Shown one piece after another: positions 22,568 through 33,562 of a stretch of DNA of 64,000 nt. The translations under genes were made by a program, and so were the position numbers. Source of the stretch: Spiroplasma endosymbiont of Atherix ibis. Lineage in GTDB: Bacteria > Bacillota_I > Bacilli_A > Mycoplasmatales > Mycoplasmataceae. The DNA is taken from contig NZ_OZ026474.1 in assembly GCF_964020005.1 (NCBI RefSeq), forward strand, positions 186,001 through 250,000, written 5' to 3'. Positions within the stretch are counted from its first letter, which is position 1. Each line of letters opens with the position of its first letter. Under the pieces are notes generated by a model that made no database searches, was not told the DNA's origin, and saw nothing but the letters and a program-made list of their open reading frames with translations.

Positions 22568-23827
22568 TGAAGGTTCTCCCTATAGAGGGAACGTTTTTTT
22601 TTTTTTTTATCATTTTTTATTTATTCTAATTCTATCATTATTATAAAAATCTAATCATGCTCATGCTATTTTTAAGCATTGATTGATGTTTTCAATATGA
22701 CATGTTCTTATAGTTTCATCTTTTAAACGACTATGAAAACTTTCATGCTTGCCATTATGATGAGGTGTTCCTGGTTTTGAATAAATTCTAATGATTTGCA
22801 AATCATTACATAAATTTATGTAGTTTTCAGAAGTATATTGATTTCCATTATCTGAATGTAATAATATTGGACCTAAATATTTTTTATTTTTATATGCCAT
22901 TTTTAAAGCTTCAAGCACAAAATTTGTTTTTTGATTATCTATTCTTTTAGATTTTCCTATTATTTCTCCAGTTAAATTATCTTGAACTGTGCAAATATAA
23001 CCTTTTTTTGTTTTAACTGAAAATTGAGTTATGTCACTAGTTCAAATGTTTTCAAATCCCATTTCTTTTGCTTCTTTAAGATAATTTTTTCTAATAGTTT
23101 CTTTATATTTTTTAATTTCATGTTTAGTTTGTTTCTTAATATAATATGCAATATGATTAAATTTTTTAAATATACGTTCTAATTTTTTGTGATTTATCCT
23201 AAAAGGGTCAATATAATTCAATTTAAAATATAAAGATCATCTTTTAGCACTATAAGCACTAAGAAAATTATTTTTTTCAATTTATGAAATCACTAAATTC
23301 ATAATTCTTGTATCATTGAGGAAATTCATTAAAGTTTTATTTTCTTTATATGTTTATGTTCTATTGATATTTAAAATTTTGCAAATTATTGTTCGATTAT
23401 ATTTCGTATTTATTAATAATTCCTGAATTATTTCTTTTTGGTTTCGCCCTTGGAGACTCATTGCTTTTTTAAAATATTATTCTCCTTAATTAATTCTTTA
23501 TTATAGTCGAATACAACTCCTATAAACAAATCATTTGCCTTTTGAGATATGCTGTAATCTATTTTATAAGGCAAGCGAGGTTTTGCTTCACTTATCTTTG
23601 CATTTTTATATTTGTTAATTATTGTTCCAATTGATCCATTAGTTGAGTTAAATTTTAATGCTATTTCTTTTAGAGAATAGCAATTCAAACTTAATTCAAT
23701 AATTTTTTCTTTTTCTTCTTGAGTTCATTTTCTAAACTTTTGTCCTTTTTTAGCCATATATTTTTTCCTTTCTATTATTATATAAAAGTGTCTCCTAAAA
23801 TGGGGGGAAGGTTCCCCGAACCTTCAT
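22567..23827 (-). mobile_element. Second IS3-family insertion sequence (IS150-like), inactivated
   Basis: About 1.26 kb with the 10-bp inverted repeat ATGAAGGTTC (22567-22576) and GAACCTTCAT (23818-23827). Both ends can form GC-richer hairpins (GTTCTCCCTATAGAGGGAAC; AAGGTTCCCCGAACCTT). A run of about 17 Ts lies inside the left end (from about 22592). The same element type is cut by the left window edge at 1-121. Confidence 0.75.
22607..23757 (-). pseudogene. IS3-family transposase OrfAB with two nonsense codons
   Basis: OrfA starts at 23757 (MAKKGQKFRKWTQEEK) with a helix-turn-helix region (CYSLKEIALKFNSTNGSIG). It reaches the slippery TTAAAAAAG near 23463, where a -1 shift enters OrfB. OrfB retains a full DDE set: Asp in WTSDITQFS, Asp in LHSDNGNQYTS, Glu in GKHESFHSRL. 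However, TAA codons at 23354-23356 and 23282-23284 interrupt it near its start. The C-terminal catalytic half alone is open. The element is therefore probably dead unless the intact copy supplies transposase. Confidence 0.8.
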
Positions 23828-23848
23828 TTATTTTTTCGTGTTTAAAAC

Positions 23849-23874
23849 TTGACTTTTTTTTTTTTTTTTACAAT
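23849..23874 (+). promoter_or_regulatory. Poly-T spacer promoter of a lipoprotein gene
   Basis: TTGACT (23849-23854) and TACAAT (23869-23874) are separated by 14 Ts, a run of 16 Ts in all. The homologous promoter at 144 has a 12-base spacer. A spacer near 17 is optimal, so slippage in the T run should change expression, as known for vlp genes of Mycoplasma hyorhinis, where an A tract occupies the spacer. It begins 22 bases after the IS end. Confidence 0.6.
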
Positions 23875-23915
23875 TAGTAATATCAATTTGAATTGTTTTT
23901 AAAAAGTAGGAAAAT

Positions 23916-24158
23916 ATGAAAAACTTATTAAGTGTATTGGCAACATTTGGAGTTGTTGCTTCATCAGCTGTTAGTGTTGTTGCATGTGGTAAAAAAATAG
24001 ACGATAAGAAAGTTTCTAAACCAAAAGTTGAATTAACTCAAGTAATTCAAAATTTTGAACAGGATGTGACAAAAATATGAACACAGCATTATGAAAAGGA
24101 GTTTTGCAACAAATTTAATTACTTTAGAAGATGCAAAATAACGATTATGAATTTTTAG
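23916..24158 (+). pseudogene. Truncated lipoprotein gene
   Basis: The signal peptide MKNLLSVLATFGVVASSAVS and lipobox VVAC (Cys24) are intact. The frame then breaks: near 24107 the sequence shifts frame and ends at TAG 24156, giving 80 codons, while a neighbouring frame continues with ITLEDAK-like lipoprotein text before more stops. ATG follows AGTAGGAAAAT. The 218 bases up to lepA look like further remains of this gene. Confidence 0.75.
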
Positions 24159-24376
24159 TTAAATCAAATATTTAATATTATTTAAAACCAGAGAATAAAG
24201 ATAAGGTGATATTTGAAGAAAAAATTGTTTTTTAATATAAATGAGCAAATAAAAAAATTAAAATAGTTTTAATTTTCAATTTTAAACTCTGTTAAACACA
24301 GTCTATGATTTTTTATTTTTAATTATAAAAGAATATTGGTTATAATAATTAAGGAAAATATGGAGAATAATTATTT

Positions 24377-26179
24377 ATGAATAAATCAAAAATTAGAAAT
24401 TTCAGTATAATTGCTCATATTGATCATGGTAAATCTACTTTAGCCGATAGAATTCTTGAATTAACAGGAAGTGTTGAAAAAAGAGATATGCAAGCACAAC
24501 TTTTAGATTCAATGGATATTGAAAGAGAACGAGGAATTACAATTAAGTTAAACTCAGTTCAATTAAAATATAATGCAAAAGATGGAGAAAAATATATTTT
24601 TCATTTAATTGATACTCCTGGTCATGTAGATTTCACCTATGAAGTATCAAGAAGTTTAGCAGCTTGTGAAGGTGCTCTTTTAGTTGTTGATGCAAGTCAA
24701 GGAATTGAAGCTCAAACACTAGCTAATGTTTATTTAGCATTAGACAATAATTTAGAAATTGTTCCTGTAATTAATAAAATTGATCTACCAGCAGCAGAAC
24801 CAGATAGAGTTAAAGAAGAAATAGAAAAAGTAATAGGAATAGATTGCTCAAATGCTCCAATGATTAGTGCAAAAACTGGTTTAAATGTAGAGGATGTATT
24901 AGAAGCAATTGTAAATTTTATACCTTCTCCATTAGAAGCAGATAATTCAAAGCCTTTAAAAGCTTTAATATTTGATTTATATTATGATAAATACAGAGGA
25001 GTTATAGTTTCAGTTAGAATTATGGATGGAACTGTAAAAGTTGGAGAAACTATAAAAATGATGCAATCAGGAGCAACTTATGAAGTTACTGAACTTGGTG
25101 TAAAAACTCCTTTTGAAGTTAAAAAAAATAGTTTAGAAGCTGGAGAAGTTGGGTGAATTGCAGCTTCAATTAAAACTGTAAGAGATGTTCAAGTTGGAGA
25201 TACAATTACAACTAAAAATAATCAAGCTAAACAAGCATTACCAGGATATAAAAAATTAAATCCAATGGTTTATTGTGGTATTTATCCTGTTGATACTGCA
25301 AAATATAAAGATTTAAAAGAAGCTTTAGAAAAAATATCTTTAAGTGATGCAAGTTTAGTTTATGAACCAGAAAGTTCTCAATCATTAGGTTTTGGTTTTA
25401 GATGTGGTTTTTTAGGATTATTACATATGGATGTTATTCAAGAAAGACTTGAAAGAGAATATGATTTAACTTTAATAGCAACTGCACCATCAGTTGTTTA
25501 TAAAGTAACACAAACTAATGATGAAATAATTGAAATTGATAATCCATCATTTTTACCAGATCCTCAAAAAATAAAGTTTATCCAAGAGCCTTTTGTGAAA
25601 GTTACAATTATGACCCCAGATCAGTATTTGGGTGATTTAATGAGTTTGTGTCAAGATAAAAGAGGTATTTATATTAATATTGAGTATGTTGATGATACGA
25701 GAAGAACTTTAATTTATGAAATGCCTTTAAATGAAATTGTTTTTGATTTCTTTAATAAGTTGAAATCAATGTCAAAAGGTTATGCTTCATTTGATTATGA
25801 ACTAGTTGGTTACAAAACATCAAAACTTGTAAAAATGGATATTTTATTAAATGGAGATATAGTTGATGCTTTATCAAATATTGTACATAAAGATTTTGCT
25901 CAGGGAAGAGGAAGAATTTTAACTGAAAAATTAAAAGAAATAATACCAAGACAAAATTTTGAAGTACCAATTCAAGCAGCAATTGGAGGTAAAATAATTG
26001 CACGTGAAACTATCAAAGCAATGAGAAAAAATGTTTTAGCTAAATGTTATGGAGGAGATATTTCTCGTAAGAAAAAGTTACTTGAAAAACAAAAGGAAGG
26101 AAAGAAAAGAATGAAAGCTATTGGTTCAGTAGATGTTCCTCAAGAAGCTTTTATAGCTGTTCTTAAATTAGATGATTAA
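24377..26179 (+). CDS. lepA: Elongation factor 4 (back-translocase)
   Basis: LepA is a ribosome-associated translational GTPase. The 600-residue protein has G1 AHIDHGKST (13-21), G3 DTPGHVDF, G4 NKIDLP, the effector segment RERGITIK, and the LepA-specific C-terminal domain with [20 protein letters not shown] and [24 protein letters not shown] at 24341-24346 lies in the upstream leader. It is the first gene of the chromosomal segment after the IS cluster. Full length with no anomalies. Confidence 0.97.
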
Positions 26180-26180
26180 T

Positions 26181-26609
26181 ATGATGAAATTTTTAGTAGA
26201 TTTTTCAAATGTAAACTTAGTATTTGATCAAGCATTAGAAATTAGAAAAAAAGTTTTTTGTGAAGAACAAAATTATCCTTTATATGAAGAAATTGATGAA
26301 TATGATGAATTAAGTTTTCATGTTATAGGTTTTTATAATAATAAAGCAATTTGTTGTGCTAGAATTGTTAAGAAAAATGAAGAATGATATTTAGGAAGAA
26401 TTGCAGTTTTAAAAAAATTTAGAAGTCAAGGAATAGGTTTACAATTAGTGAATTATTTAGTTAATTTCACAACAGATAAATTAAAAGCAGATAAAATTTA
26501 TTTAAATGCACAAGAAACAGCAATTAAATTATATGAAAAAATGGGATTTAAAATTGTTTCAGAACCTTTTTATGAAGGAACTATTAGACATTTTAAAATG
26601 GCAAGATAA
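26181..26609 (+). CDS. GNAT-family N-acetyltransferase
   Basis: A 142-residue acetyltransferase of the GNAT fold, ElaA-like at its N-terminus (EIRKKVFCEEQNYPLYEEID). The acetyl-CoA-binding motif A is LGRIAVLKKFRSQGIGLQLV, and LNAQETAIKLYEKMGF is typical of motif B. The substrate cannot be told. The start is ambiguous between the ATGs at 26181, 26184 and an upstream one at 26172 overlapping lepA; translational coupling to lepA is likely. Confidence 0.85.
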
Positions 26610-26677
26610 AATTAAATAGTTTTTTGCTTTAATTTAGCAAAGAAAATTATATAATAAACTTTAAAGGTGGGAAAGAA

Positions 26678-27526
26678 ATGAAACAAATTAAAATCTGAAG
26701 AATTATAATAACATTAATAATTTCTATAAGTTTAATTATTATTATACCTTGAATAGATGTAATTTCTCAAAATGACCTTAAAATAAAGTATACAATTTAT
26801 TTTTCGTTAAAAAATTTTTATTTAATAAATTGAATAATATTAGTTAGTGGTTTTTTATATTTTATTATTACTTTATTTTCAAATATTTTAAAAAATAAAG
26901 CAGCTAGTGTGTTTTCAGTTTTTAGTACAATTACTAGTTTTTCAATTATTATCATTTTATCATTTCATTTTATTACCTTTTATATTATGCCTTTATTTTG
27001 TTTATTGAGTATAGATTCAGTACTTTCAATTATTAGTATTTCAAAAGAACCAGCTATAAATACACAAAAAATGCAAACTGTAGTTCAAAAACAGCAACAA
27101 GTTCAAGAAAATATTATTGATAATTCTTCAAATATTAATACAACTGAAGCCAAAGATGTTTCAGAATTAAAAAATAAAATTATTAATATGAAAAGTGGAT
27201 TAAGTAAATCTTATGAAGAAGCTATAGATGAAATTGAAAGAACAGGAGCATTAAACGGTCTTGATATGTCTGAATTATTGAATGAAGATAAGAGCGAAAA
27301 TGAAAATAAAATAATACCTTTTTCTATTGACAATCAAGAAAATAATAGAAATTTAGATTTTAAGAGAAATAGACAATTTGTTTCATCATCAGATGAAAAT
27401 TTAATTATTCAAGATCCACTAGCAAGTTATTCTAGTGATTATGAAAATAATCAACCTTCAAATTTATTAAATAAAAATTATAAATATACTTCAAGAAGAA
27501 AAGATATAGATGATAGTGAAAATTAA
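26678..27526 (+). CDS. Hypothetical membrane protein with long cytoplasmic tail, 282 aa
   Basis: A TATAAT at 26651 and GGTGGGAAAG before ATG 26678 mark a new transcript. The first 130 residues hold four hydrophobic segments. The remaining 150 residues are soluble, Asn/Ser/Glu-rich, with VVQKQQQVQEN and a predicted helical part around SKSYEEAIDEIERTGALNG. No family recognised. The disordered tail suggests a scaffold or regulatory membrane protein, but this is guesswork. Confidence 0.7.
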
Positions 27527-27528
27527 AG

Positions 27529-27562
27529 AATTTAAACAAAATAATGTTTAAATTTATTTTTA
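27529..27562 (+). terminator. Probable intrinsic terminator
   Basis: AATTTAAACA (27529-27538) pairs with TGTTTAAATT (27545-27554), followed by TATTTTTAT. The stem is entirely AT-rich apart from one GC pair, so it may be weak. Confidence 0.5.
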
Positions 27563-27589
27563 TGTAAAGTAAGATTGCTAGGTGAAAAA

Positions 27590-28480
27590 ATGAAAAAAGA
27601 AAAAAATAAAGAGCACAAACTAAGAAAAATTAATTTTAAAAATTTTAAAACAACATCAGTTTTTTTTATGATAGTTATAGTAATTTTTAGAATTACTATG
27701 ATTGCTTTTTGATTAATAGCACCAATAATTTTAGCTTTAAATGTTGGATTTGATGATGGTTTAAGAACTTTAGTTGAATTTATATGAGCATTAATTTTAA
27801 AAGGAAATAATAGTACATTAGCAACTAGAATAACAATTGATGTTGCTGCACCTTTATTATGATTTTTAATGATGATTATAATGTTATTTGCAAGTGTAAA
27901 ACCTTTTTTTAATAAGCTAACCTGGGGTAAAAGAGCTCATTTGGCTTTTAAATTTATTTTTTGACCAATTTTATTAACTGGTCTAATATATGGAATTTAT
28001 TTTACAATTCCTTTTTATGAAATAGGAACAAAAACTAGTCCAACAGCTCCAAATGTAGATAAAACATGACAGTTATGGAAATCATTAAAAGACACATTTA
28101 CACCATATAGTGGTTGAATGATTACTTTGCAATGTATTTATGCAATATTTTTTTTATTTGGTATATTCTCAATTTTTGAAGCCCATATGGTTAGAACAAG
28201 AAAATTAGATTATAGTGATTTTTTTGTTAAAGATAAATTTGCAAGAAGTTTATATAATCAAGTTATTGAAGGAAAAATTGAATTCGGAGAGTTTGATCCA
28301 GTTCAAGTTGATAAAGAAGTTAAAAGAATAAGAAAAGAAACTATTGCAGAAGAGAGAAGAGAAAAAATTGAAACTATTAAAAAAGCTGAAGAGGAAAGAA
28401 TAAACAAAAGAAAAGAAAAAATGCAAAAAAAATTAAAAGGTAAAAAAACAAATGAATATGAAAAAGACACTAAGTTATAA
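27590..28480 (+). CDS. Hypothetical membrane protein with charged coiled C-terminus, 296 aa
   Basis: ATG follows CTAGGTG. About five membrane segments lie between residues 22 and 195 (VFFMIVIVIFRITMIAFWLI; LLWFLMMIIMLF; WPILLTGLIYGIYF; LQCIYAIFFLFGIFS). The last 80 residues are highly charged and helical (EERREKIETIKKAEEERINK), likely a coiled coil in the cytoplasm. It overlaps the start of the metallopeptidase gene by 29 bases. Unrecognised. Confidence 0.72.
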
Positions 28481-29120
28481 AGGACAAAAAATAGATTATT
28501 TCTTAACTTTAAGAGATCAAAAATTTATTAGATTAAAATTAGATGATACAAATATTTATGTTTCTGCTCCATATCAAGTCTATAATTGAGAAGTTGAACA
28601 ATTAATATATAGAAATATACAAAAAATTCAGAAAATAATAGATTATAGAGAAAAAAACCAGTTTTATTTGATAGCTGATGAAGGATTTATTAAAATTGAT
28701 AATAAAAAAATAGTAGCTAAGTTTCTTGAAAAAATTGATAATAAAGATAAAATGAGTTTTAAAATATATGATAATAAAGAAGAAACAGTTAAAAAAATGT
28801 ATAAAAAGTTAGCTATTTCTTATTTTAATTATTTTGAACAAACAATTAACAAATATAAACAAATTATGAATTTAGATTTTAAAAATTTAACAATTAAAAT
28901 TATGAAAGTTAAATGAGGGGTTTGCTATCCAGAAAAATCTAAAATTGTTTTAAATACTAGATTAGTACATTTTCCTAAAATAGCCCTAGAATATGTTGTC
29001 ATTCATGAATTAAGTCATTTAGTTTATAAAAATCACTCTAAGGATTTTTGAAGGCATGTAGAAAGATATATGCCTAATTATAAAAACGTAAGTGAAATAT
29101 TAAAAGTCAATGTTTTATAA
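28452..29120 (+). CDS. YgjP-like (SprT/DUF45) zinc metallopeptidase
   Basis: A 222-residue cytosolic protein with the zinc site HELSHLVYKNHSKDFW: His185, Glu186 and His189, then His195 in the NH-x3-FW signature of the YgjP/DUF45 family. MKVKWGVCYPEKSKIVLNTR just before it is the family's strand motif (usually 'WGSCS'). The start is one of two in-frame ATGs at 28452 and 28458, inside the previous gene. Substrate unknown. Confidence 0.88.
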
Positions 29121-29150
29121 AGTATAATAATTTTATGGAGATAAAAATTA

Positions 29151-30122
29151 ATGTGATGAAAAAAGGAATTTAAAAAAATAAAAAAAGAGAGTGAAAAAAA
29201 ATCTAATATTTTTGATTATTCTAGTTCTATTTCAAGCAATATTATTTGAAATAGAACTATGAACGCTGTTAATCATTGAACAATAGAAAATTTATTAACT
29301 GATATTTCTAATTTTAATGAAAATATAAAAAATATTTTAAGTATTCAAGAATTACCAAATGAATTTAGTAATTACTCTGCAAAAATTGATGTAATATCTA
29401 CTATTGAATTCTTTTATTTCTATCCAATGGCAAGTTATTTTAAAGAAACATATAATACAATTTCTAATAAGTTAGGAAATTATGAAGCAGCAGTTATTAT
29501 CACAAGTTTAAGCAAGTTTTCTTATTATATAACTGATAAATTTTGAAAAGTATTTAATTATACTTTTGCAAATAAGGACATAAATGAAAGACCTCTTTTA
29601 AGAGTTTTTGAAGTTATGCAAAGAACCTCAGTTGAAGCAATTAATGGTATTATTGAAAAAGCACTTATGTTAATTGATAATAAAAGTATTGATTCTTATA
29701 AAAATCACTTATTAATTGAAGAAATTATTGATTTAGGTGAAGATTTTACTTATCATTGATCAAGAATGCTAGATCAAGTCATAGATTTAACAGTTGAAAC
29801 ATTTATTTTTCAAAAACAATATGGTCAAACTAATTTACATTCCTTTTCTTCAACTTATTCAAATTTTTTTGAAGAAGTTGACGAAGATGACTTTGAAGAT
29901 TTTTTTGAAAAAACCAAAACTATTGTGTTTAATGATGCTTTTAATTATTTTGGAATTTCAAAAATAACACAGCCAAGTGAATTTAAAAAAATTTATAGAA
30001 AAATGGCAAAAGAGTATCATCCAGATATAAATTCAGATCCTAATGCAACTGTAGAAATGAAAAAAATTAATATATTTAAAGAAATAATTGAACAATATTA
30101 TAATAAATATGATATTTTTTAA
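29151..30122 (+). CDS. J-domain protein, 323 aa
   Basis: ATG at 29151 follows ATGGAG; codons 2 and 3 are both TGA (Trp). The first 250 residues are helical and unrecognised. The C-terminal 60 residues form a J domain with the diagnostic HPD at 290-292 (MAKEYHPDINS) and the preceding basic helix FKKIYRKMAKEY. J domains stimulate DnaK, so this protein probably recruits DnaK to a special client, perhaps linked to the neighbouring unknown proteins. The J domain at the C-terminus distinguishes it from DnaJ. Confidence 0.85.
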
Positions 30123-30142
30123 AAAAGAGGACAATAATAATC

Positions 30143-30838
30143 ATGCAAAAAAAAGTTTGAAACAAATTATTTGAATCATCTCAGGATTTAATTATTAATT
30201 TTTCAGAAAATCAAAATAAATTAATTAATTATGTTAAAAAATTTAGTGAAGATTTAGTGGCTTTTTCAGAAGTATATTTTTCTGATAGAGAAGAATTTTT
30301 TAAATTTTTAAGAAGTAAATACAATAATTTTTATTTACAAGCAACTTCAATAGTCTCAAGTGCAGATTCAGTTTCTGTTATTATGCAATTAAACGAGGGA
30401 GCTAATGATTATTTAATATTAATAAATTTATTTAGACAATTATTAGTGACATTAGATACTTTAACAAGTAACTATTGATTAAAAGTTGCAGAAAAAATTA
30501 AAGATACAAAGATTATTAAAGAAATTATTAATATTTCAAATTATGCTCAATTTGAAGATGATAATAAGGTTTCAAATTCTGTTTTAAGGATTTTAGAAAA
30601 AAGTAATATAAAAATAAATGACTTTTTTAAAAATTATATGAATAAAGAACTTTGAAAGGAAATAAAGATATTAGAGTCAAAAATTTTAAATAAACCAGAT
30701 GGAGATTTTGAATATTTTAAAGATTTACTTTCAAAATCAAATGATTTAGCAGATGATATGATTATTAATCTATGAGCTATTTTAGCAATTAATATCAGCT
30801 ATTTAGAATTTTTAAACAATATAGTAGGTGAAAAGTAA
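30143..30838 (+). CDS. Conserved hypothetical helical protein, 231 aa
   Basis: ATG follows AAGAGGACAA, 20 bases after the J-domain gene. The product is soluble, acidic and predicted helical throughout, with no signal peptide. Its stop overlaps the next start (TAATG), so the two are translationally coupled. Unrecognised. It may act with the J-domain protein and the next gene as one complex. Confidence 0.7.
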
Positions 30839-31650
30839 TGTATATAAAAGAATATGAAGAATACACTTTTATACAAAATGATTTAATAAGTAAAGAGATG
30901 TTTATTCTATATTCAATATTTGGTGAAGATAGTAAATTTTTAAAGACAATTCAACAAGAATGATTTGAAACAAAAGATATTGAAAAGTTTAGAGAATATA
31001 TTGAATATAAGTTCGAAGAAATTGAAATAAAACAAAAACCTCAAGTTGATAGAGATAGCTTAAGTTGTCTTTTAAGAATCATGTCTATTTGTGATTGTTT
31101 TTATGAATATGAGTTTATATATAATTCAACAAGAACTTTATTTTTAGAATCAAAAAAAGAATTTATGAAAAATTTAAAACCATATGAATATGCTTTTAAA
31201 GAATTTATTGATTTAAATTATAAAGGTTTTATTGAAGAGTTAGATAGTTTAGAAGTCACAAAAAAATATTTTTCAATAATAAAAGATATTAAAAAAATAA
31301 TACATAGAATCTCTGAAATAAATGAATTTTCTTTAATAATTAAAGAAACTTATAAAGTAAATGATTTACTAAATGATCTTTTAGATATCTTAGAAGAAGA
31401 TGAAGATAATAGTTTTGAGTTTGGATCTGATTCAGAAGTTATTTTATATAATTTTGCAATTTATCATTTAACAAAAGTCTATTTCTCTTTATTATTAAGA
31501 GAGTATATAATTTTAGAAGAAGAAAGAATTGAAAATATAATAATTGAGGAATTTAAGCCTTTAATTGAGGAAGAAGAATTTAGATTAGCTGAAACTAAAA
31601 TTATTTCAGATCAGTCTAAAGAAATTTTTTATAAAACTTTAAAAAACTAA
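30838..31650 (+). CDS. Conserved hypothetical helical protein, 270 aa
   Basis: ATG at 30838 overlaps the upstream stop codon. The protein is acidic, helical, and rich in Glu, Lys, Leu and Ile, with a Glu-rich stretch LEEDEDNSFEFGSDSE near residue 190. No membrane segment or motif is recognised. It is the last gene of the operon starting with the membrane proteins, and is followed by 310 non-coding bases and a terminator. Confidence 0.7.
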
Positions 31651-31962
31651 TTTTATAAAAGTTAAACTGAATTTAATAAAAAATAATTTTATTTTTTTTT
31701 ATTACTTTAAAAAATAAAAATGTTAATAAAAAGCAAATAATTCTTTTTTATTTTTTAAATATTTACTTGAATGTAATTTTAACTAGTTAAGTTTAATTAA
31801 TATTAATTTTTTAAAATTTTTTGTAACCCATAAAAGCGCAAAAAATTTTAAAGAAGTAAGAAAAAGATAAAAAAGTCTTTTTTTGTAAATTTTAATCAAT
31901 ATCTATAGTTTAAATTAAGATTTTGTATATTAAGTAAGTACAAAATTTTTATATATATTAAA
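31651..31962. other. Non-coding stretch, about 310 bases
   Basis: Very AT-rich and stop-filled in all frames. No convincing promoter, tRNA or repeat. It ends in the terminator at 31963. Confidence 0.5.
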
Positions 31963-31999
31963 AATAATAAAATTGTCAAGTTTTGACAATTTTATTATT
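31963..31999. terminator. Bidirectional terminator
   Basis: A 17-bp perfect stem (arms 31963-31979 and 31983-31999, core ATTGTCAA/TTGACAAT) with a 3-base loop lies between convergent genes, with A and T runs on either side. Confidence 0.9.
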
Positions 32000-32438
32000 A
32001 ATTATTTTTTTCTTTTTCTTTAATTTTAAAATATAATCAAACTTCACCTTTAATATTTGACATATAATATGCTGGTTTAATTTTAGTTTTAAAACCATTT
32101 TTAATAGTTTCATTTGAGTCTTCAATAATTCTATCTCATTGTATACCTTGACTTTCTCAAGGAATGTATTCTTCTAATTGAGGATTTAACTTTTATAATT
32201 TTTTATCAATTTCATAGTAACTTTTTATTGGAAATTCTCCTAAATTAGTTTGAGTAATAACATCTTTAATATCAACTATTTGATTTGTATTAATTAATTC
32301 ATTTCTAAAATTAAATGAATATTCCTGTGATTTGCCATTTACTAATGCAATTGCTGTAGCACTTGATATTGTTACAAATGAAACAGCATTTAAAATTAAA
32401 AAATTTTTTAATAATTTAGGTTTATTATTTTTTTTCAT
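31998..32438 (-). pseudogene. Secreted surface-protein fragment with internal stop
   Basis: From ATG 32438 (behind GGAGGAAA) the protein begins MKKNNKPKLLKNFLILNAVS with one hydrophobic signal/anchor segment. It then carries VDIKDVITQTNLGEF, similar to a repeat unit seen in Spiroplasma/Mesoplasma surface proteins. TAA at 32193-32195 stops it after 81 residues, and the same frame continues for 65 more codons with GEVWLYFKIK, the usual end of such a unit. There is no lipobox Cys. A nonsense mutation in a short surface protein is the simplest reading. Confidence 0.6.
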
Positions 32439-32481
32439 TTTTCCTCCGTTTTTTAAAAAGACTTAACTTTTCAAATTCATT

Positions 32482-32551
32482 TTATCATATTAATTAAAAA
32501 AAAATCCAATTTTTTAAATTAAATTGGAAAAAAATTTAATTAATATGATAA
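32482..32551. repeat. Large imperfect inverted repeat, about 70 bases
   Basis: TTATCATATTAATTA at the left mirrors TAATTAATATGATAA at the right. Inside them TCCAATTT mirrors AAATTGGA, with A runs on the same strand as spacers. It lies between divergent genes, both of secreted proteins. It could be an operator, a cruciform, or part of an element boundary. Confidence 0.6.
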
Positions 32552-32628
32552 CATAAAAGTTTACAGATAAAAGTGTGCACTAATTTTAAAAAAATAAATT
32601 TAAATATAAGAAAGAAAGTGAAAAAAAT

Positions 32629-33553
32629 ATGAAAAAAAATATTAAGTTTACTTAGCTCTTTTGCTATTATCTCATCAGGATCAAGTACATTTGCAAATGC
32701 TACTAATCAAAAAATAAAAATACAAAAAGTTATTAATTCAGAAAAGAACGTTATAAACTGAAATAATGTAAGAAAAGAAACAGAATTAGTTTTTAAAGAA
32801 ACTAAAAATTCTTTTAAAAAAAACTTTGAGAATAGTAATTTTATTAATTTAAATACAAGTAAAAATCAGCAAGTTAATGAGAAATTAATGAATGAAATGA
32901 TTAGTTTTGCCCAAAAAGAAGCAAATAATATTTTAATATTATTTCAAGAAAATAATTATTAATTGGATACAATTATTGATATTATAAAAAATAATTATCC
33001 TGGCTTTAAAGAAGAGTATAATAGAAATTTAAATAATATTATAAGTAATATGAAATTAGGAAAAGACATTATTGATCAATTTAACAATTATCAAATTAAT
33101 AATTTTAATTTACAAGAGTATTCTCTTTAATCAGCACAACAAAAAAATAAAAAGCTAGTATCTGATTTAAGAGTTACTAAGGCTGCTTTAACAACAGGGA
33201 GTGCAGCCGCTGCAGTTGCAGCAGCAGGTTTTTGAGCAGCAGCATGATGATTTGGAATTTCTACTCCTTGAGCAATTGGCTGTACAGTAGCTAGTATAGC
33301 ATTAGGCGTTGCAAGTGCTGGAGTTGAAATTGCGCTTGTCAAATATGATCAAAGTATGAACAATTGAATAAAATTTGGTACAGTTTTACAAGCTACATTA
33401 AAATTAGGATTAAGTTTGGCACTAACTAGTTATGATATTTTAATAAAAATGGCGGCAGTAGTTACTGCTACTACATGATGTTTTCCAGCAGCAGTTGCAA
33501 TTTTAGTAACTTCTGGAGCATTAGCAGCATGAATTAAATATGTATATAAATAG
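32629..33553 (+). pseudogene. Secreted Ala-rich membrane protein gene with frameshift and stops
   Basis: Directly after the ATG is a run of eight As. As written, the frame ends after eight codons, but with one A fewer it reads a signal peptide (MKKILSLLSSFAIISSGSST). That frame continues to TAA at about 32960, reopens, stops again at about 33128, then reads a striking Ala/Gly-rich hydrophobic region (TTGSAAAAVAAAGFWAAAWW, then several membrane helices) to TAG 33551. Three lesions indicate decay, although the A8 run could also slip. Function unknown; a membrane-inserting secreted protein is plausible. Confidence 0.6.
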
Positions 33554-33562
33554 GAGGTTAGA

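Noticed and set aside
22592-22608. Poly-T run in the IS end as another phase-variable promoter
   Set aside because: No -35/-10 pair flanks it and no lipoprotein start follows. It lies inside the IS, at the transposase 3' end.
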